Shown piece by piece: positions 7,004-13,435 of a stretch of DNA of 15,151 bases. Below the pieces are notes generated by a model, which ran no database searches, was not told the DNA's origin, and saw only the letters and a program-made list of their open reading frames with translations. The position numbers and the translations under genes are program-made. Source of the DNA: RGIG6375 sp964472725. GTDB taxonomy: Bacteria > Bacillota > Clostridia > Oscillospirales > Oscillospiraceae. Numbering within the stretch: position 1 is the stretch's first letter; each line of letters opens with the position of its first letter. The stretch is from the NCBI GenBank assembly GCA_964472725.1, contig CAYYLZ010000047.1:1-15151 (forward strand). The letters are read 5' to 3'.

Positions 7004-7066
7004 GATGCGGTGGCGGAACGGTCAAGACCGTTGACTTCGTTCACGGAATGAAGTGGAATCGAAGTT

Positions 7067-7151
7067 GTAGGGAACAGGCCTGCCTGTTCCGCTTGTTGAG
7101 GCACTGCCGGAAGTTGAGATACATGACGGAATGGACAGGCCCATTCCCTAC
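7067..7151. repeat. Inverted pair of 25-bp GTAGGG hairpin units
   Basis: Unit 1 (7067-7091, plus) has the 9-bp stem GGAACAGGC/GCCTGTTCC. Unit 2 (7127-7151) is the same design on the minus strand: it also begins GTAGGGA and ends TTCCG but has stem GGAATGG/CCATTCC. They are separated by 35 bp of undistinguished sequence. The gap 6944-7247 between the AOR operon and the lipoprotein gene otherwise contains only the heptamer repeat, two terminators and unassigned sequence (7004-7066, 7152-7199); no gene is evident. Confidence 0.65.
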
Positions 7152-7199
7152 GAAACGGTTTTGTGTTTTATCGATTTATCGTTTTTGCAGTGGCAGGCG

Positions 7200-7235
7200 A
7201 AAAATACCCCCGCGCAGCGGTGCTGTGCGGGGGTA
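7200..7235 (-). terminator. Terminator of the lipoprotein gene
   Basis: On the minus strand a GC-rich stem (7235-7223 with 7217-7205, one mismatch) with a 5-nt loop is followed by a run of five T (7204-7200). It lies 13 bp past the stop codon of the lipoprotein gene. Confidence 0.8.
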
Positions 7236-7247
7236 CAGTGTGTATGC

Positions 7248-8684
7248 TTACATAAACTCGACTTCTACAAGGATACCGTCCTCGAAATAGAAGTAGATGC
7301 AGAAGTAGTAATCATCTGCCATGTAGTCGATGCCGATGCAGATCTGGTCAAACTCTCTGCCGCCGCCGGTTATGGCAGTGGTATAGAAAACAGTCTTTTC
7401 GTCTTCGGTGTATGCCTGCAATACACCGTTGTCGACGCTGTCATACCAAAGATCTACGTCGTTGATTTCATACAGCTCTTCGATCTCGTTTGCGATGGTA
7501 TCTATATTGACCATGCCCAGCTTCTCCATAACGGTGCGCAGGGAGTCGTGGGTCTTGATGCCGCGCAGACCGATATCCATGGGAGCGGAGCTGTCATCTA
7601 CATCATGGGTGAAGAGGAACCAGGGGAGGTATTCACCGAAAAGGGACATGCTGATGGAGGCTCGGGGGCTGCCGTTGGCAAGGGCGACGATATTAACCAA
7701 TTCATCGTCATTGCGGTTTACGGTAAAGCCGTTGGCGGCAAAGGCTGCCTCTACTTCGCTGGCTCTCATGTTTGCGTATTCATACTCGCTCAGCTCGGGC
7801 AGATTGCCGGTTTGAGGCTCGGAGGACTGACCGCCGCCGGAAGGCTGACCGCCGCCGGAAGGCTGATCGCCGCCGGAGGGCTGATCGTTGCCATAATGGT
7901 TCTCGAATTCCAGTGCGAAGCTGCCGTCGGCGGTGCGGGTAAAGAATCCGCTCCATACCTTTTCGTATCCTTCATACTCATACAGGGTATAGCTTATAAG
8001 ACCGGTTTCGTCGTATTCATTGTTGCGTACTTCCATGCCGTCTTCATAAATCGACTCGAATCTCAGCATACCGTTCTCGTCATAATATGCGGAGTAAACC
8101 GGCATACCATAGGCGTCATACTCAGTTACCGAGTAGCTGCCGTCCTCATACTCCTGTATCTGAACGTTACTGTCGCCCGGGTCTTCGCCGCCGCCCAGTC
8201 CGTACATATACTCGGTGAAGGTGTCGATAAAGTTGCCGTTGTCATCGTAGTTGTAGAATACTATGTAAGCGACCTCATCGTTTTCGAAATGGTACTCGCA
8301 GTCGACCTGACCGTCGGGTCTATAGTCTACCTGCATAGAGGTTTCTTCGTTCTCAAAATACTGAATGGACTCAAGAGTGCCGTCATCGGAATAGAACTCG
8401 GTCTTCAGCAGCTCGCCGGTCTCGCCGTCGTACTCAAGCACAATGGGAGTGCCGTTGTTGGTGACGCTTTCCTCGCGGAATTTGCCGGAGGGAGCGGGAG
8501 TAGCTTCGGGAGTGGCTTCGGGCTCGTCGGCGGGAGATTCGCTTTCCTGAGGCGCGGGAGTGGTTGCGGCCTCGGGAGTGGGAGTTGCCGTGGGAGCGGT
8601 GGGAGTCTGACCACTGTCCTTCCCGCAGGCGCAGAAAGTGAGAGCCATGGCAAGAACCAATATAAGGGCTATTGCTTTACGCAT
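7248..8684 (-). CDS. Large surface lipoprotein with imperfect Tyr/Asp/Gly-rich repeats
   Basis: A 478-residue exported lipoprotein of unknown function. A signal peptide (Lys/Arg start, hydrophobic 4-19) ends at a lipobox-like FCAC with Cys20 as the lipidation site. A Thr/Pro/Ala/Glu-rich spacer (about 25-66) would hold the rest off the membrane. Residues 80-265 contain repeated Y-x-x-[DE]-x-G strands, such as YDGETG, YSDDG, YRPDG and YDENG, reminiscent of MORN/YwqK-like beta-hairpin repeats. A Gln-Pro-Ser-Gly-Gly linker (267-293) encoded by an 18-bp DNA repeat follows, then an acidic globular C-terminal domain (about 295-478). AGGAAG precedes the ATG. It is monocistronic with its own promoter and terminator. 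A ligand-binding or envelope role is plausible but cannot be assigned. Confidence 0.85.
   Translation of the reverse strand: MRKAIALILVLAMALTFCACGKDSGQTPTAPTATPTPEAATTPAPQESESPADEPEATPEATPAPSGKFREESVTNNGTPIVLEYDGETGELLKTEFYSDDGTLESIQYFENEETSMQVDYRPDGQVDCEYHFENDEVAYIVFYNYDDNGNFIDTFTEYMYGLGGGEDPGDSNVQIQEYEDGSYSVTEYDAYGMPVYSAYYDENGMLRFESIYEDGMEVRNNEYDETGLISYTLYEYEGYEKVWSGFFTRTADGSFALEFENHYGNDQPSGGDQPSGGGQPSGGGQSSEPQTGNLPELSEYEYANMRASEVEAAFAANGFTVNRNDDELVNIVALANGSPRASISMSLFGEYLPWFLFTHDVDDSSAPMDIGLRGIKTHDSLRTVMEKLGMVNIDTIANEIEELYEINDVDLWYDSVDNGVLQAYTEDEKTVFYTTAITGGGREFDQICIGIDYMADDYYFCIYFYFEDGILVEVEFM
7825..7890 (-). repeat. 18-bp tandem repeat coding the QPSGGG linker
   Basis: About three and a half 18-bp units (7825, 7843 and 7861 as unit starts, partial from 7879) inside the lipoprotein gene encode the Q-P-S-G-G-G/D linker. 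The units differ by only one to three bases, so copy number may vary between strains through slippage. The phase is six codons, so changes would keep the frame. Confidence 0.75.
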
Positions 8685-8719
8685 TGAAAATCTTCCTTCC
8701 TTTTTTATCCTACCTAAGG

Positions 8720-8748
8720 ATTGTAACCCCTGCGCAGGTTTGTGTCAA
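8720..8748 (-). promoter_or_regulatory. Strong promoter of the lipoprotein gene
   Basis: On the minus strand a perfect TTGACA (8748-8743) is followed after 17 bp by TACAAT (8725-8720). It lies about 36 bp upstream of the start codon. Confidence 0.85.
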
Positions 8749-8784
8749 TGATTATTCCGCCGAATGCGGAGGGGTGTTTGGCGC

Positions 8785-8813
8785 TTGTATTGAGCGGGCG
8801 CAGGCGGTATAAT
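8785..8813 (+). promoter_or_regulatory. Promoter of the flavin reductase-like gene
   Basis: TTGTAT (8785-8790) and a perfect TATAAT (8808-8813) with 17-bp spacing, about 36 bp upstream of the ATG at 8850. It fires back to back with the lipoprotein promoter. Confidence 0.75.
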
Positions 8814-8849
8814 AGCAATAAAGAATAAAACTTGAAAGGAAGATCGTCC

Positions 8850-9365
8850 ATGAGAGAAATCACCGCAAAGGAACTCAATATAAACCCCATTACCGCCATT
8901 TCCGAGGAATGGATGCTCATTACCGCCGGAACTGAGGCGGGATACAACACCATGACCGCTTCCTGGGGTCACATCGGCTCCATCTGGGGTCGCCGCAGCT
9001 TCGGACAGGGCACCGCCATCTGCTATGTTCGTCCCCAGCGCTACACCAAGGAGTTCATCGACCGGGAGGAGTATTATACTCTGACATTTTTCCCTGCCGA
9101 ATATAAGGAGAAGCTGGGCTACCTTGGCGCTCATTCCGGCCGTGACGAGGATAAGGTGGGCAAGATGGGGCTGACCCCTGTTTTTGAGGACGGCTGCACC
9201 TATTTTGCCGAGGCCAGCCTTGTGCTGGTCTGCCGCAAGCTCTATCAGGCGCCTATTCTTGAGGAGGGATTTGTGGATAAGTCCGTGGTGGAGGATCATT
9301 ATAAGGCCAAGGATTTCCATGATATGTATATCGGTGAGATTGTGAAGATTCTGGTGAACGATTAA
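8850..9365 (+). CDS. Flavin reductase family protein (FMN-binding split barrel)
   Basis: A 171-residue protein resembling the flavin reductase-like (DIM6/NTAB) FMN-binding family. The N-terminal strand pattern ends in TMTASWGHIGSIWGR (about 33-48), where family members contact FMN phosphate, and RPQRYTKEF (about 62-70) is typical of the next strand. Members reduce or bind FMN/FAD with NAD(P)H; whether this one is an enzyme or only a flavin carrier cannot be told. I chose ATG 8850 because AAAGGAAG (8835-8842) sits 7 nt upstream; an in-frame TTG at 8832 would lie before that site. It is monocistronic with a good promoter and terminator. The nearest genes do not fix its pathway. Confidence 0.85.
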   Translation: MREITAKELNINPITAISEEWMLITAGTEAGYNTMTASWGHIGSIWGRRSFGQGTAICYVRPQRYTKEFIDREEYYTLTFFPAEYKEKLGYLGAHSGRDEDKVGKMGLTPVFEDGCTYFAEASLVLVCRKLYQAPILEEGFVDKSVVEDHYKAKDFHDMYIGEIVKILVND

Positions 9366-9380
9366 TAATTGAGAATTCTG

Positions 9381-9420
9381 GTGCGCAGGTGTTGGTTACA
9401 TCTGCGCACTGTTGTTTTTT
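9381..9420 (+). terminator. Terminator of the flavin reductase-like gene
   Basis: A 12-bp stem with one G-U pair (9381-9392 with 9398-9409) and a 5-nt loop is followed by TGTTG and six T (9415-9420). A short AATTGAG heptamer remnant (9367-9373) lies between the stop codon and the stem. Confidence 0.8.
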
Positions 9421-9422
9421 AT

Positions 9423-9524
9423 GTCATTCAGAGGCACGCAGTGCCGAAGAATCCCCCGGATGGCTTTGCTGTGGTCGTTACTGCGTTTCGTTTAACGGGG
9501 GGATTCCTCTATGCTCTGAATGAC
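9423..9524. mobile_element. MITE-like palindromic element, copy 1
   Basis: A non-coding element of about 102 bp. Its ends are an 11-bp perfect inverted repeat, GTCATTCAGAG (9423-9433) and CTCTGAATGAC (9514-9524). A second inner inverted pair, GAATCCCCC/GGGGGATTC, lies at 9449-9457 and about 9498-9506. The middle (9458-9496) is unique. A diverged relative lies at 12101-12171. It has the size and symmetry of a non-autonomous transposon, but no transposase is present and target duplications are not evident. Confidence 0.5.
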
Positions 9525-9558
9525 GCAATGGGCAGTGTTCATAGCTGCCAACGATAAC

Positions 9559-9594
9559 AAAAAGCGCCCTCGCAGAATGGTCTGCGGGGGCGCT
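9559..9594 (-). terminator. Terminator of the PRPP synthetase gene
   Basis: On the minus strand a 14-bp stem with one mismatch (9594-9581 with 9576-9563) and a 4-nt loop is followed by a run of T (9563-9559). It starts 14 bp past the stop codon. Confidence 0.85.
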
Positions 9595-9608
9595 GTGTAT
9601 TATGGGGA

Positions 9609-10745
9609 TTACTTGCCGTACTTCTCCATGAGAGCCTTGATCTTCTGAGCGGGATCCAGCATATCGGTGATGCTGATGTCATGGTTCATGGCGGTGATGA
9701 CGTATGCGATGTACTTGCTGCAGTCTACCTCGTGGAACCAGGGACGCTCCAGCAGCTCGGGAGTGCGGTAGGTGAGGTTGGTGCAGAATACGCCGTCAAT
9801 GAGGCCGTCCTCATAAGCCTTGTCGAACTTGGCAAGGCCGTTGGTGAACAGACCGTAGGTGGCAACGGCGAAGAACTTGTCGGCCTTCTTCTCGTGCATG
9901 AACTTGGCGATGTCCAGCATGGAGTCGCCGGAAGCGATCATATCGTCAACAACGATAACGCTCTTGCCCTCAACGGGAGCGCCCAGATACTCGTGGGCAA
10001 CGATGGGGTTGCGGCCGTTTACGATAACGGAATAGTCGCGGCGCTTATAGAACATACCGAGGTCGCAGCCGAGAACGGAGGAGTAGTACATATTGCGGTT
10101 CATGGCGCCTTCGTCGGGGCTGGCGACCATGAAGTTTTCCTTGCCGGGGTGCAGGTCGGGGAAGTCCTTGAACATCTTCTTGAGAACCTGATAGTGGGGC
10201 ATGAGGTTGTCAAAGCCCACCAGAGGAATTGCGTTCTGAACGCGGTTATCGTGAGCGTCGAAGGTGATGACCTCGACGATACCCATGTCGCGCAGCTCCT
10301 GCAGAGCGAATGCGCAGTCAAGGCTCTCGCGATAGCTGCGGCGGTGCTGTCTGCCGCCGTAAAGAATGGGCATGATGACGCTCATTCTGCTGGCCTTACC
10401 GGAGGCAGCCTGAATAAGACGCTTGAGATCCTGATAATGGTCGTCGGGGCTCATGCAGTTCTCGTTGCCGAACATCTTGTACTTGATGTTGTAGTTGCCT
10501 ACGTCAACAACGAAATAGAGATCCTTGCCGCGTACGCTTTCCTTGATGAGACCCTTGCCATCACCGGACTGGAAACGAGGGCACTCGCAGTCAATGATAA
10601 AGGTATCACGGGCTTCGGGGCCGCCTGCGGACCACTGAACCAGATATTTGTCTATCTGCTTTGCCAGTTCCATAGAGCCCTCAGTGGGCACGAGAGCCAT
10701 CTGATGAAAAGTCTTGCCGGAGTGAAATACGCTTTCAGCTTCCAT
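9609..10745 (-). CDS. prs: Ribose-phosphate pyrophosphokinase, long divergent form
   Basis: Makes phosphoribosyl pyrophosphate from ribose 5-phosphate and ATP, feeding purine, pyrimidine, His and Trp synthesis in the cytoplasm. The C-terminal half has the phosphoribosyltransferase PRPP loop VIVVDDMIASGDS (263-275). Upstream are MPILYGGRQHRRSYRES (125-141), corresponding to the catalytic flexible loop, and ITFDAHD (160-166), corresponding to the metal/ribose segment. At 378 residues it is about 60 longer than the classical 310-320-residue enzyme and its motifs differ from the classical VDDMIDTGGT and DLHA. A similar long form is, as I recall, common in Clostridia. The weak GGATGG lies about 7 nt before the ATG. 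It is monocistronic, with a promoter and a short hairpin (10780-10797) in its leader. A related phosphoribosyltransferase role is the main alternative. Confidence 0.88.
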   Translation of the reverse strand: MEAESVFHSGKTFHQMALVPTEGSMELAKQIDKYLVQWSAGGPEARDTFIIDCECPRFQSGDGKGLIKESVRGKDLYFVVDVGNYNIKYKMFGNENCMSPDDHYQDLKRLIQAASGKASRMSVIMPILYGGRQHRRSYRESLDCAFALQELRDMGIVEVITFDAHDNRVQNAIPLVGFDNLMPHYQVLKKMFKDFPDLHPGKENFMVASPDEGAMNRNMYYSSVLGCDLGMFYKRRDYSVIVNGRNPIVAHEYLGAPVEGKSVIVVDDMIASGDSMLDIAKFMHEKKADKFFAVATYGLFTNGLAKFDKAYEDGLIDGVFCTNLTYRTPELLERPWFHEVDCSKYIAYVITAMNHDISITDMLDPAQKIKALMEKYGK

Positions 10746-10812
10746 TTTTTATCCCATCCTGTCTTTTGTATTTAGCATGTGGCCTGACGAAAGGCCATAA
10801 TCCTCTATAATA

Positions 10813-10841
10813 AAGATAAAATAGAAGCACGCTTTTGTCAA
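10813..10841 (-). promoter_or_regulatory. Promoter of the PRPP synthetase gene
   Basis: On the minus strand a perfect TTGACA (10841-10836) is followed after 17 bp by TATCTT (10818-10813). An AT-rich stretch lies just upstream of the -35. The roughly 60-nt leader contains a 6-bp stem (10780-10785 with 10792-10797). Confidence 0.7.
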
Positions 10842-10872
10842 TTAATTTTGGTGATATTTTTTCCTGCGGATA

Positions 10873-10901
10873 TTGCGCTGTATTCGGCAAAATGCTATAA
10901 T
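10873..10901 (+). promoter_or_regulatory. Promoter of ilvE
   Basis: TTGCGC (10873-10878), then 17 bp, then a perfect TATAAT (10896-10901) preceded by TGC, forming an extended -10. The leader is only about 45 nt, too short for a T-box or attenuator, so regulation by leucine or isoleucine tRNA is not supported. Confidence 0.7.
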
Positions 10902-10953
10902 AACCATTATCCAATACAAATTACGCTAAATAACTGATGAAAAGGTGAAATAT

Positions 10954-12018
10954 ATGGCTAAGTATCCCGTAACCCGTACCACGACCCCCAAGGAAAGACC
11001 CGACGAGAACAATCTCGGCTTCGGCAAGAAGTTTACCGACCACATGTTCGTGATGAACTACACCGAGGGCAAGGGCTGGCATGACGGACGCATCGTCCCC
11101 TACGGCCCCTTTGAGATGGATCCCGCCTGCATGGTTTTCCACTATGCTCAGGAGATTTTCGAGGGCATGAAAGCATATCGCACCGCCGACGGCACGGTTC
11201 AGCTGTTCCGCCCTGTGGAGAACGCACGCAGAATAAATAAGTCCGGCGAGCGTATGTGTATTCCTCCCATTGACGAGGAGGATTTTGTGGATGCGGTAAA
11301 GGAGCTTGTAGCCGTTGAAGAGGACTGGGTCCCCCATGCTCCCGGCACCAGCCTGTATATCCGTCCGTTCATCATCGCCAGCGATGTTGCGCTTGGCGTT
11401 CATGCCTCCAAGACCTATATTTTCTGCATCATCTGCAGCCCCAGCGGCAGCTATTACGCAGCGGGCATCAATCCCGTAAAGATTTACGTTGAGAACGACG
11501 ATGTGCGCGCTGTCCGCGGCGGTACCGGCTTCACCAAGTGCGGCGGTAACTATGCAGGCTCTATCCGCGCCGCCGAAAAGGCAGAGAAGGCCGGTTATTC
11601 TCAGGTTCTGTGGCTGGACGGCGTTGAGCGCAAGTACATCGAGGAAGTCGGCGCAATGAACGTAATGTTCAAGATAGGCGGCAAGGTGGTAACTCCCGCC
11701 CTTAACGGCACCGTTCTCCCCGGCATCACCCGCAAGTCCTGCATCGAGCTTATCCGCTCCTGGGGCATCGAGGTGGAGGAGCGTCTGCTCTCCGCCGAGG
11801 AGCTTTTCGACGCGGCCGAGAATGGTCTGCTTGAAGAAGCCTGGGGCACCGGCACCGCAGCCGTTGTTTCCCCCATCGGCGAGATGAAGTGGAACGACCG
11901 CGAAGTGGTCGTCAACGGCGGCGAGATCGGCCAGCTCACCCAGCGCCTGTATGATGAGCTGACCGGTATTCAGTGGGGCCGCATTGAGGACGCCCGCGGC
12001 TGGATAGTCAAGGTCTGA
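10954..12018 (+). CDS. ilvE: Branched-chain amino acid aminotransferase
   Basis: A PLP-dependent class IV aminotransferase that interconverts Val, Leu and Ile with their 2-oxo acids using glutamate/2-oxoglutarate. At 354 residues it is of the longer BCAT type. Visible family marks are FEGMKAYR (69-76), the PLP lysine Lys195 in GFTKCGGNYAGS (192-203), EEVGAMNVMF (230-239), LNGTVLPGITR (250-260) and GTAAVVSPIGE (300-310). I chose ATG 10954 because AAAGGTG (10941-10947) is correctly spaced before it; an in-frame GTG at 10945 would sit inside that site. The gene is monocistronic with its own promoter and terminator, so it is not in an ilv/leu biosynthetic operon here and may serve either synthesis or breakdown. 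Confidence 0.95.
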   Translation: MAKYPVTRTTTPKERPDENNLGFGKKFTDHMFVMNYTEGKGWHDGRIVPYGPFEMDPACMVFHYAQEIFEGMKAYRTADGTVQLFRPVENARRINKSGERMCIPPIDEEDFVDAVKELVAVEEDWVPHAPGTSLYIRPFIIASDVALGVHASKTYIFCIICSPSGSYYAAGINPVKIYVENDDVRAVRGGTGFTKCGGNYAGSIRAAEKAEKAGYSQVLWLDGVERKYIEEVGAMNVMFKIGGKVVTPALNGTVLPGITRKSCIELIRSWGIEVEERLLSAEELFDAAENGLLEEAWGTGTAAVVSPIGEMKWNDREVVVNGGEIGQLTQRLYDELTGIQWGRIEDARGWIVKV

Positions 12019-12021
12019 TTT

Positions 12022-12054
12022 AATTGATAATTGAAAATTGAAAATTGATAATGA
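12022..12054 (+). repeat. AATTGAN heptamer repeat after ilvE
   Basis: Four exact tandem heptamers, AATTGAT, AATTGAA, AATTGAA, AATTGAT (12022-12049), plus a partial fifth. They start three bases after the ilvE stop codon and end immediately before the terminator stem, as at 6945. Confidence 0.75.
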
Positions 12055-12055
12055 G

Positions 12056-12089
12056 GGTGCTCTGCGAGTTTTTCGCAGGGCACCTTTTT
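12056..12089 (+). terminator. Terminator of ilvE
   Basis: A 12-bp stem with one non-Watson-Crick pair (12056-12067 with 12073-12084), a 5-nt loop and a run of five T (12085-12089), 37 bp past the ilvE stop codon. Confidence 0.87.
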
Positions 12090-12100
12090 GTTTTGGTGAA

Positions 12101-12171
12101 AGAGACACGAAGTTCCAATTCCTTGGATGGGTGCGTATGTTTGGGGGATTCCTCGCTGCGCTCGGAATGAC
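12101..12171. mobile_element. MITE-like element, diverged copy 2
   Basis: Shares with 9423-9524 the segment AGAGACACGAAG...GGATGG (12101-12130, compare 9430-9463) and the right arm GGGGGATTCCTC...GAATGAC (12143-12171, compare 9498-9524). The middle is shorter and the left terminal repeat is decayed. This is part of the 431-bp gene-free interval 12019-12449, which also holds the heptamers, the ilvE terminator, the 11-bp array, the purine tract and a large hairpin. Confidence 0.5.
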
Positions 12172-12188
12172 GGTGATTTTGGTATTTT

Positions 12189-12276
12189 ATTGAACAGTGA
12201 TTGGAAAATATCCAATGAGCGTCCAATTTCAAATTGGAAAAAGTCCAATGTCAGTCCAACGAATGTCCAATATGAG
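12189..12276. repeat. 11-bp phased array of TCCAAT/ATTGGA hexamers
   Basis: Hexamers start at 12189 (ATTGAA, one mismatch), 12200 (ATTGGA), 12211 (TCCAAT), 12222 (TCCAAT), 12233 (ATTGGA), 12244 (TCCAAT), 12255 (TCCAAC, one mismatch) and 12266 (TCCAAT). Every step is exactly 11 bp. Orientation changes between units while the five spacer bases differ, so this is not simple tandem duplication. It lies between two convergent genes, far from any promoter. Its function is unknown; protein binding on one face of the helix is a possibility. Confidence 0.75.
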
Positions 12277-12415
12277 GAAAGGAAAGAGAGGAGAAAGGAG
12301 AGAAGAGGAGGGGGGGATTATAGGGGGGAGAAGATAAGAGAAAAACAGAGAGATAGAAAAAGAGACAAAAACAAAGACAAAGAAAAAAACAGAATAAGAG
12401 AGAAAGAGAGAGAAG
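12274..12415. repeat. Purine-only tract, about 140 bp
   Basis: The plus strand is more than about 90% A and G by eye, with a G7 run near 12310, a G6 run near 12324, and A-rich then GA-dinucleotide sections. The minus-strand RNA downstream of the nucleotidyltransferase would be U/C-rich and G-poor. A plus-strand open frame crosses it but is compositional and not a credible gene. Confidence 0.8.
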
Positions 12416-12451
12416 CTTTTGCGCGCGGGCGCGGTCTTCTCTCTCTTTTTT
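12403..12451 (-). terminator. 13-bp hairpin at the nucleotidyltransferase 3' end
   Basis: AAAGAGAGAGAAG (12403-12415) is perfectly complementary to 12436-12448, around a 20-nt loop rich in alternating G and C. It overlaps the end of the minus-strand gene by a few bases. On the plus strand it ends in a T-run (12446-12451), and on the minus strand it leads into a pyrimidine-rich sequence. It may terminate transcription in both directions. Confidence 0.55.
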
Positions 12452-13376
12452 ACTTAATTCTTATTGTTTTGGGGTAAACGCCGGCGTCGTGGAGCTTCTG
12501 CAGCTCTTCGGCTACCTTTGGACGGTCGGCGGCGTAGGTCATGCCGAACCACTTGTCGCCGCTCTGCAGCACTTTGACGGATACCTTGCTGCTCTTGATA
12601 AGGTTGTCGAACATTACAGGCAGCAGGCACTCACTTTTTAAGTCGTCGGGCGGGAGTTTACGGAGAAAGTCGGCGAAATATTCCTCCATGATAGTAAACA
12701 CGCTGGGATGGCAGCCCCAGAAGTTCATGGAAACCAGAGAATCGGGATCAAGCGGATAGGGGTTGTCGCTTTCCGCTTCGGCGCGGATAACTCCGTCGGG
12801 GCAGGCGAGTATCTTATAGGTTTCGACAACCTCGGTGAGAAGGCCGTTTTCCTCGCGGCAGATGCCGCGGGTTACAGAACCTTTTTCACTTATGGTGTTT
12901 TTTAGGCGATAGCCTACCATGCAGGCTTCTCCGGCAGAAGAAAGCTTTTTCAGTTCGCGATAAACTTCGTGGAAGCCTTCTTTTCCAAAGTAGTCATCGG
13001 CACCGATTATAGCGAAGGGCTCGTTTACAACGTCCTTGGCGCAAAGGGTGGCGTGGGTGGTGCCGTAGGGCTTGGTTCTGCCCTCGGGGACGGTGTAGAA
13101 AGCGGGCAGGGAGTCGAAGCCCTGGTAGACGCAGACTATCTCGATAGGCGCGCCGTCCTTGGTGGTGAGATGGGAGAGGGAGCCGCTGCAGAGCGTTTCC
13201 ATGAACTGACGCATATCGTCCTTGATTATAAATACGAATTTTGAAAATCCGGCACGTACCGCGTCATAGACCGCGTATTCCAGCAGAATTTCGCCGGCGG
13301 GGCCTACGCCCTCGATGGGTTTGCAGCCTGTGCCGTAGCGGGAACCAAGTCCCGCCGCCATGATTACAAGGGTCAT
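12450..13376 (-). CDS. Sugar-phosphate nucleotidyltransferase family protein
   Basis: A 308-residue GT-A fold nucleotidyltransferase expected to join a nucleotide to a sugar 1-phosphate, giving an NDP-sugar for glycan synthesis. The N-terminal loop AAGLGSRYG (7-15) with a following Lys19 matches the nucleotide-binding signature. KPYGTTHA (102-109) and the metal-binding GADDYFG (125-131) match the GalU/RmlA superfamily. I reject the upstream in-frame ATG at 13436, because GGAGG (6-7 nt before ATG 13376) and a promoter lie inside that extension. It is monocistronic. UTP-glucose-1-phosphate uridylyltransferase is one option, and together with GalE would make UDP-hexoses, but it lacks a clear GalU signature, so sugar and nucleotide are unassigned. 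Confidence 0.85.
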   Translation of the reverse strand: MTLVIMAAGLGSRYGTGCKPIEGVGPAGEILLEYAVYDAVRAGFSKFVFIIKDDMRQFMETLCSGSLSHLTTKDGAPIEIVCVYQGFDSLPAFYTVPEGRTKPYGTTHATLCAKDVVNEPFAIIGADDYFGKEGFHEVYRELKKLSSAGEACMVGYRLKNTISEKGSVTRGICREENGLLTEVVETYKILACPDGVIRAEAESDNPYPLDPDSLVSMNFWGCHPSVFTIMEEYFADFLRKLPPDDLKSECLLPVMFDNLIKSSKVSVKVLQSGDKWFGMTYAADRPKVAEELQKLHDAGVYPKTIRIK

Positions 13377-13406
13377 TGCTTGCCTCCAATGGGAATAGAT
13401 GGAGAT

Positions 13407-13435
13407 AGTATACCACGGTTTCGCTGCGTTGTCCA
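13407..13435 (-). promoter_or_regulatory. Promoter of the nucleotidyltransferase gene
   Basis: On the minus strand TGGACA (13435-13430) is followed after 17 bp by TATACT (13412-13407). It lies about 30 bp upstream of ATG 13376, which supports that start over the longer open frame. Confidence 0.7.

Noticed and set aside
7131..8687. Plus-strand open frame of 518 codons opposite the lipoprotein gene
   Set aside because: The minus-strand gene has a signal peptide, lipobox, promoter and terminator. The antisense frame has none and runs through the lipoprotein's terminator and 18-bp repeat.
9681..10775. Plus-strand open frame of 364 codons across the PRPP synthetase gene
   Set aside because: Antisense shadow of a gene with a PRPP-binding loop, promoter and terminator; no motif of its own.
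10902..10953. T-box or leader-peptide attenuator before ilvE
   Set aside because: The leader is about 45 nt with no terminator hairpin, no T-box sequence and no small open frame.
10921..12108. Minus-strand open frame of 395 codons across ilvE
   Set aside because: It is antisense to a clear aminotransferase and spans the ilvE terminator, the heptamer repeat and the promoter-proximal leader.
12189..12276. CRISPR array as an explanation of the regular repeats
   Set aside because: The unit is only 11 bp with a 6-bp conserved core in both orientations; there are no 20-40 bp repeats, no spacers and no cas genes.
12127..12477. Plus-strand open frame of 116 codons in the ilvE-nucleotidyltransferase gap
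   Set aside because: The Lys/Arg/Glu-rich product is just the purine tract translated. It starts inside a MITE-like copy, has no ribosome binding site and overlaps the convergent gene's end.
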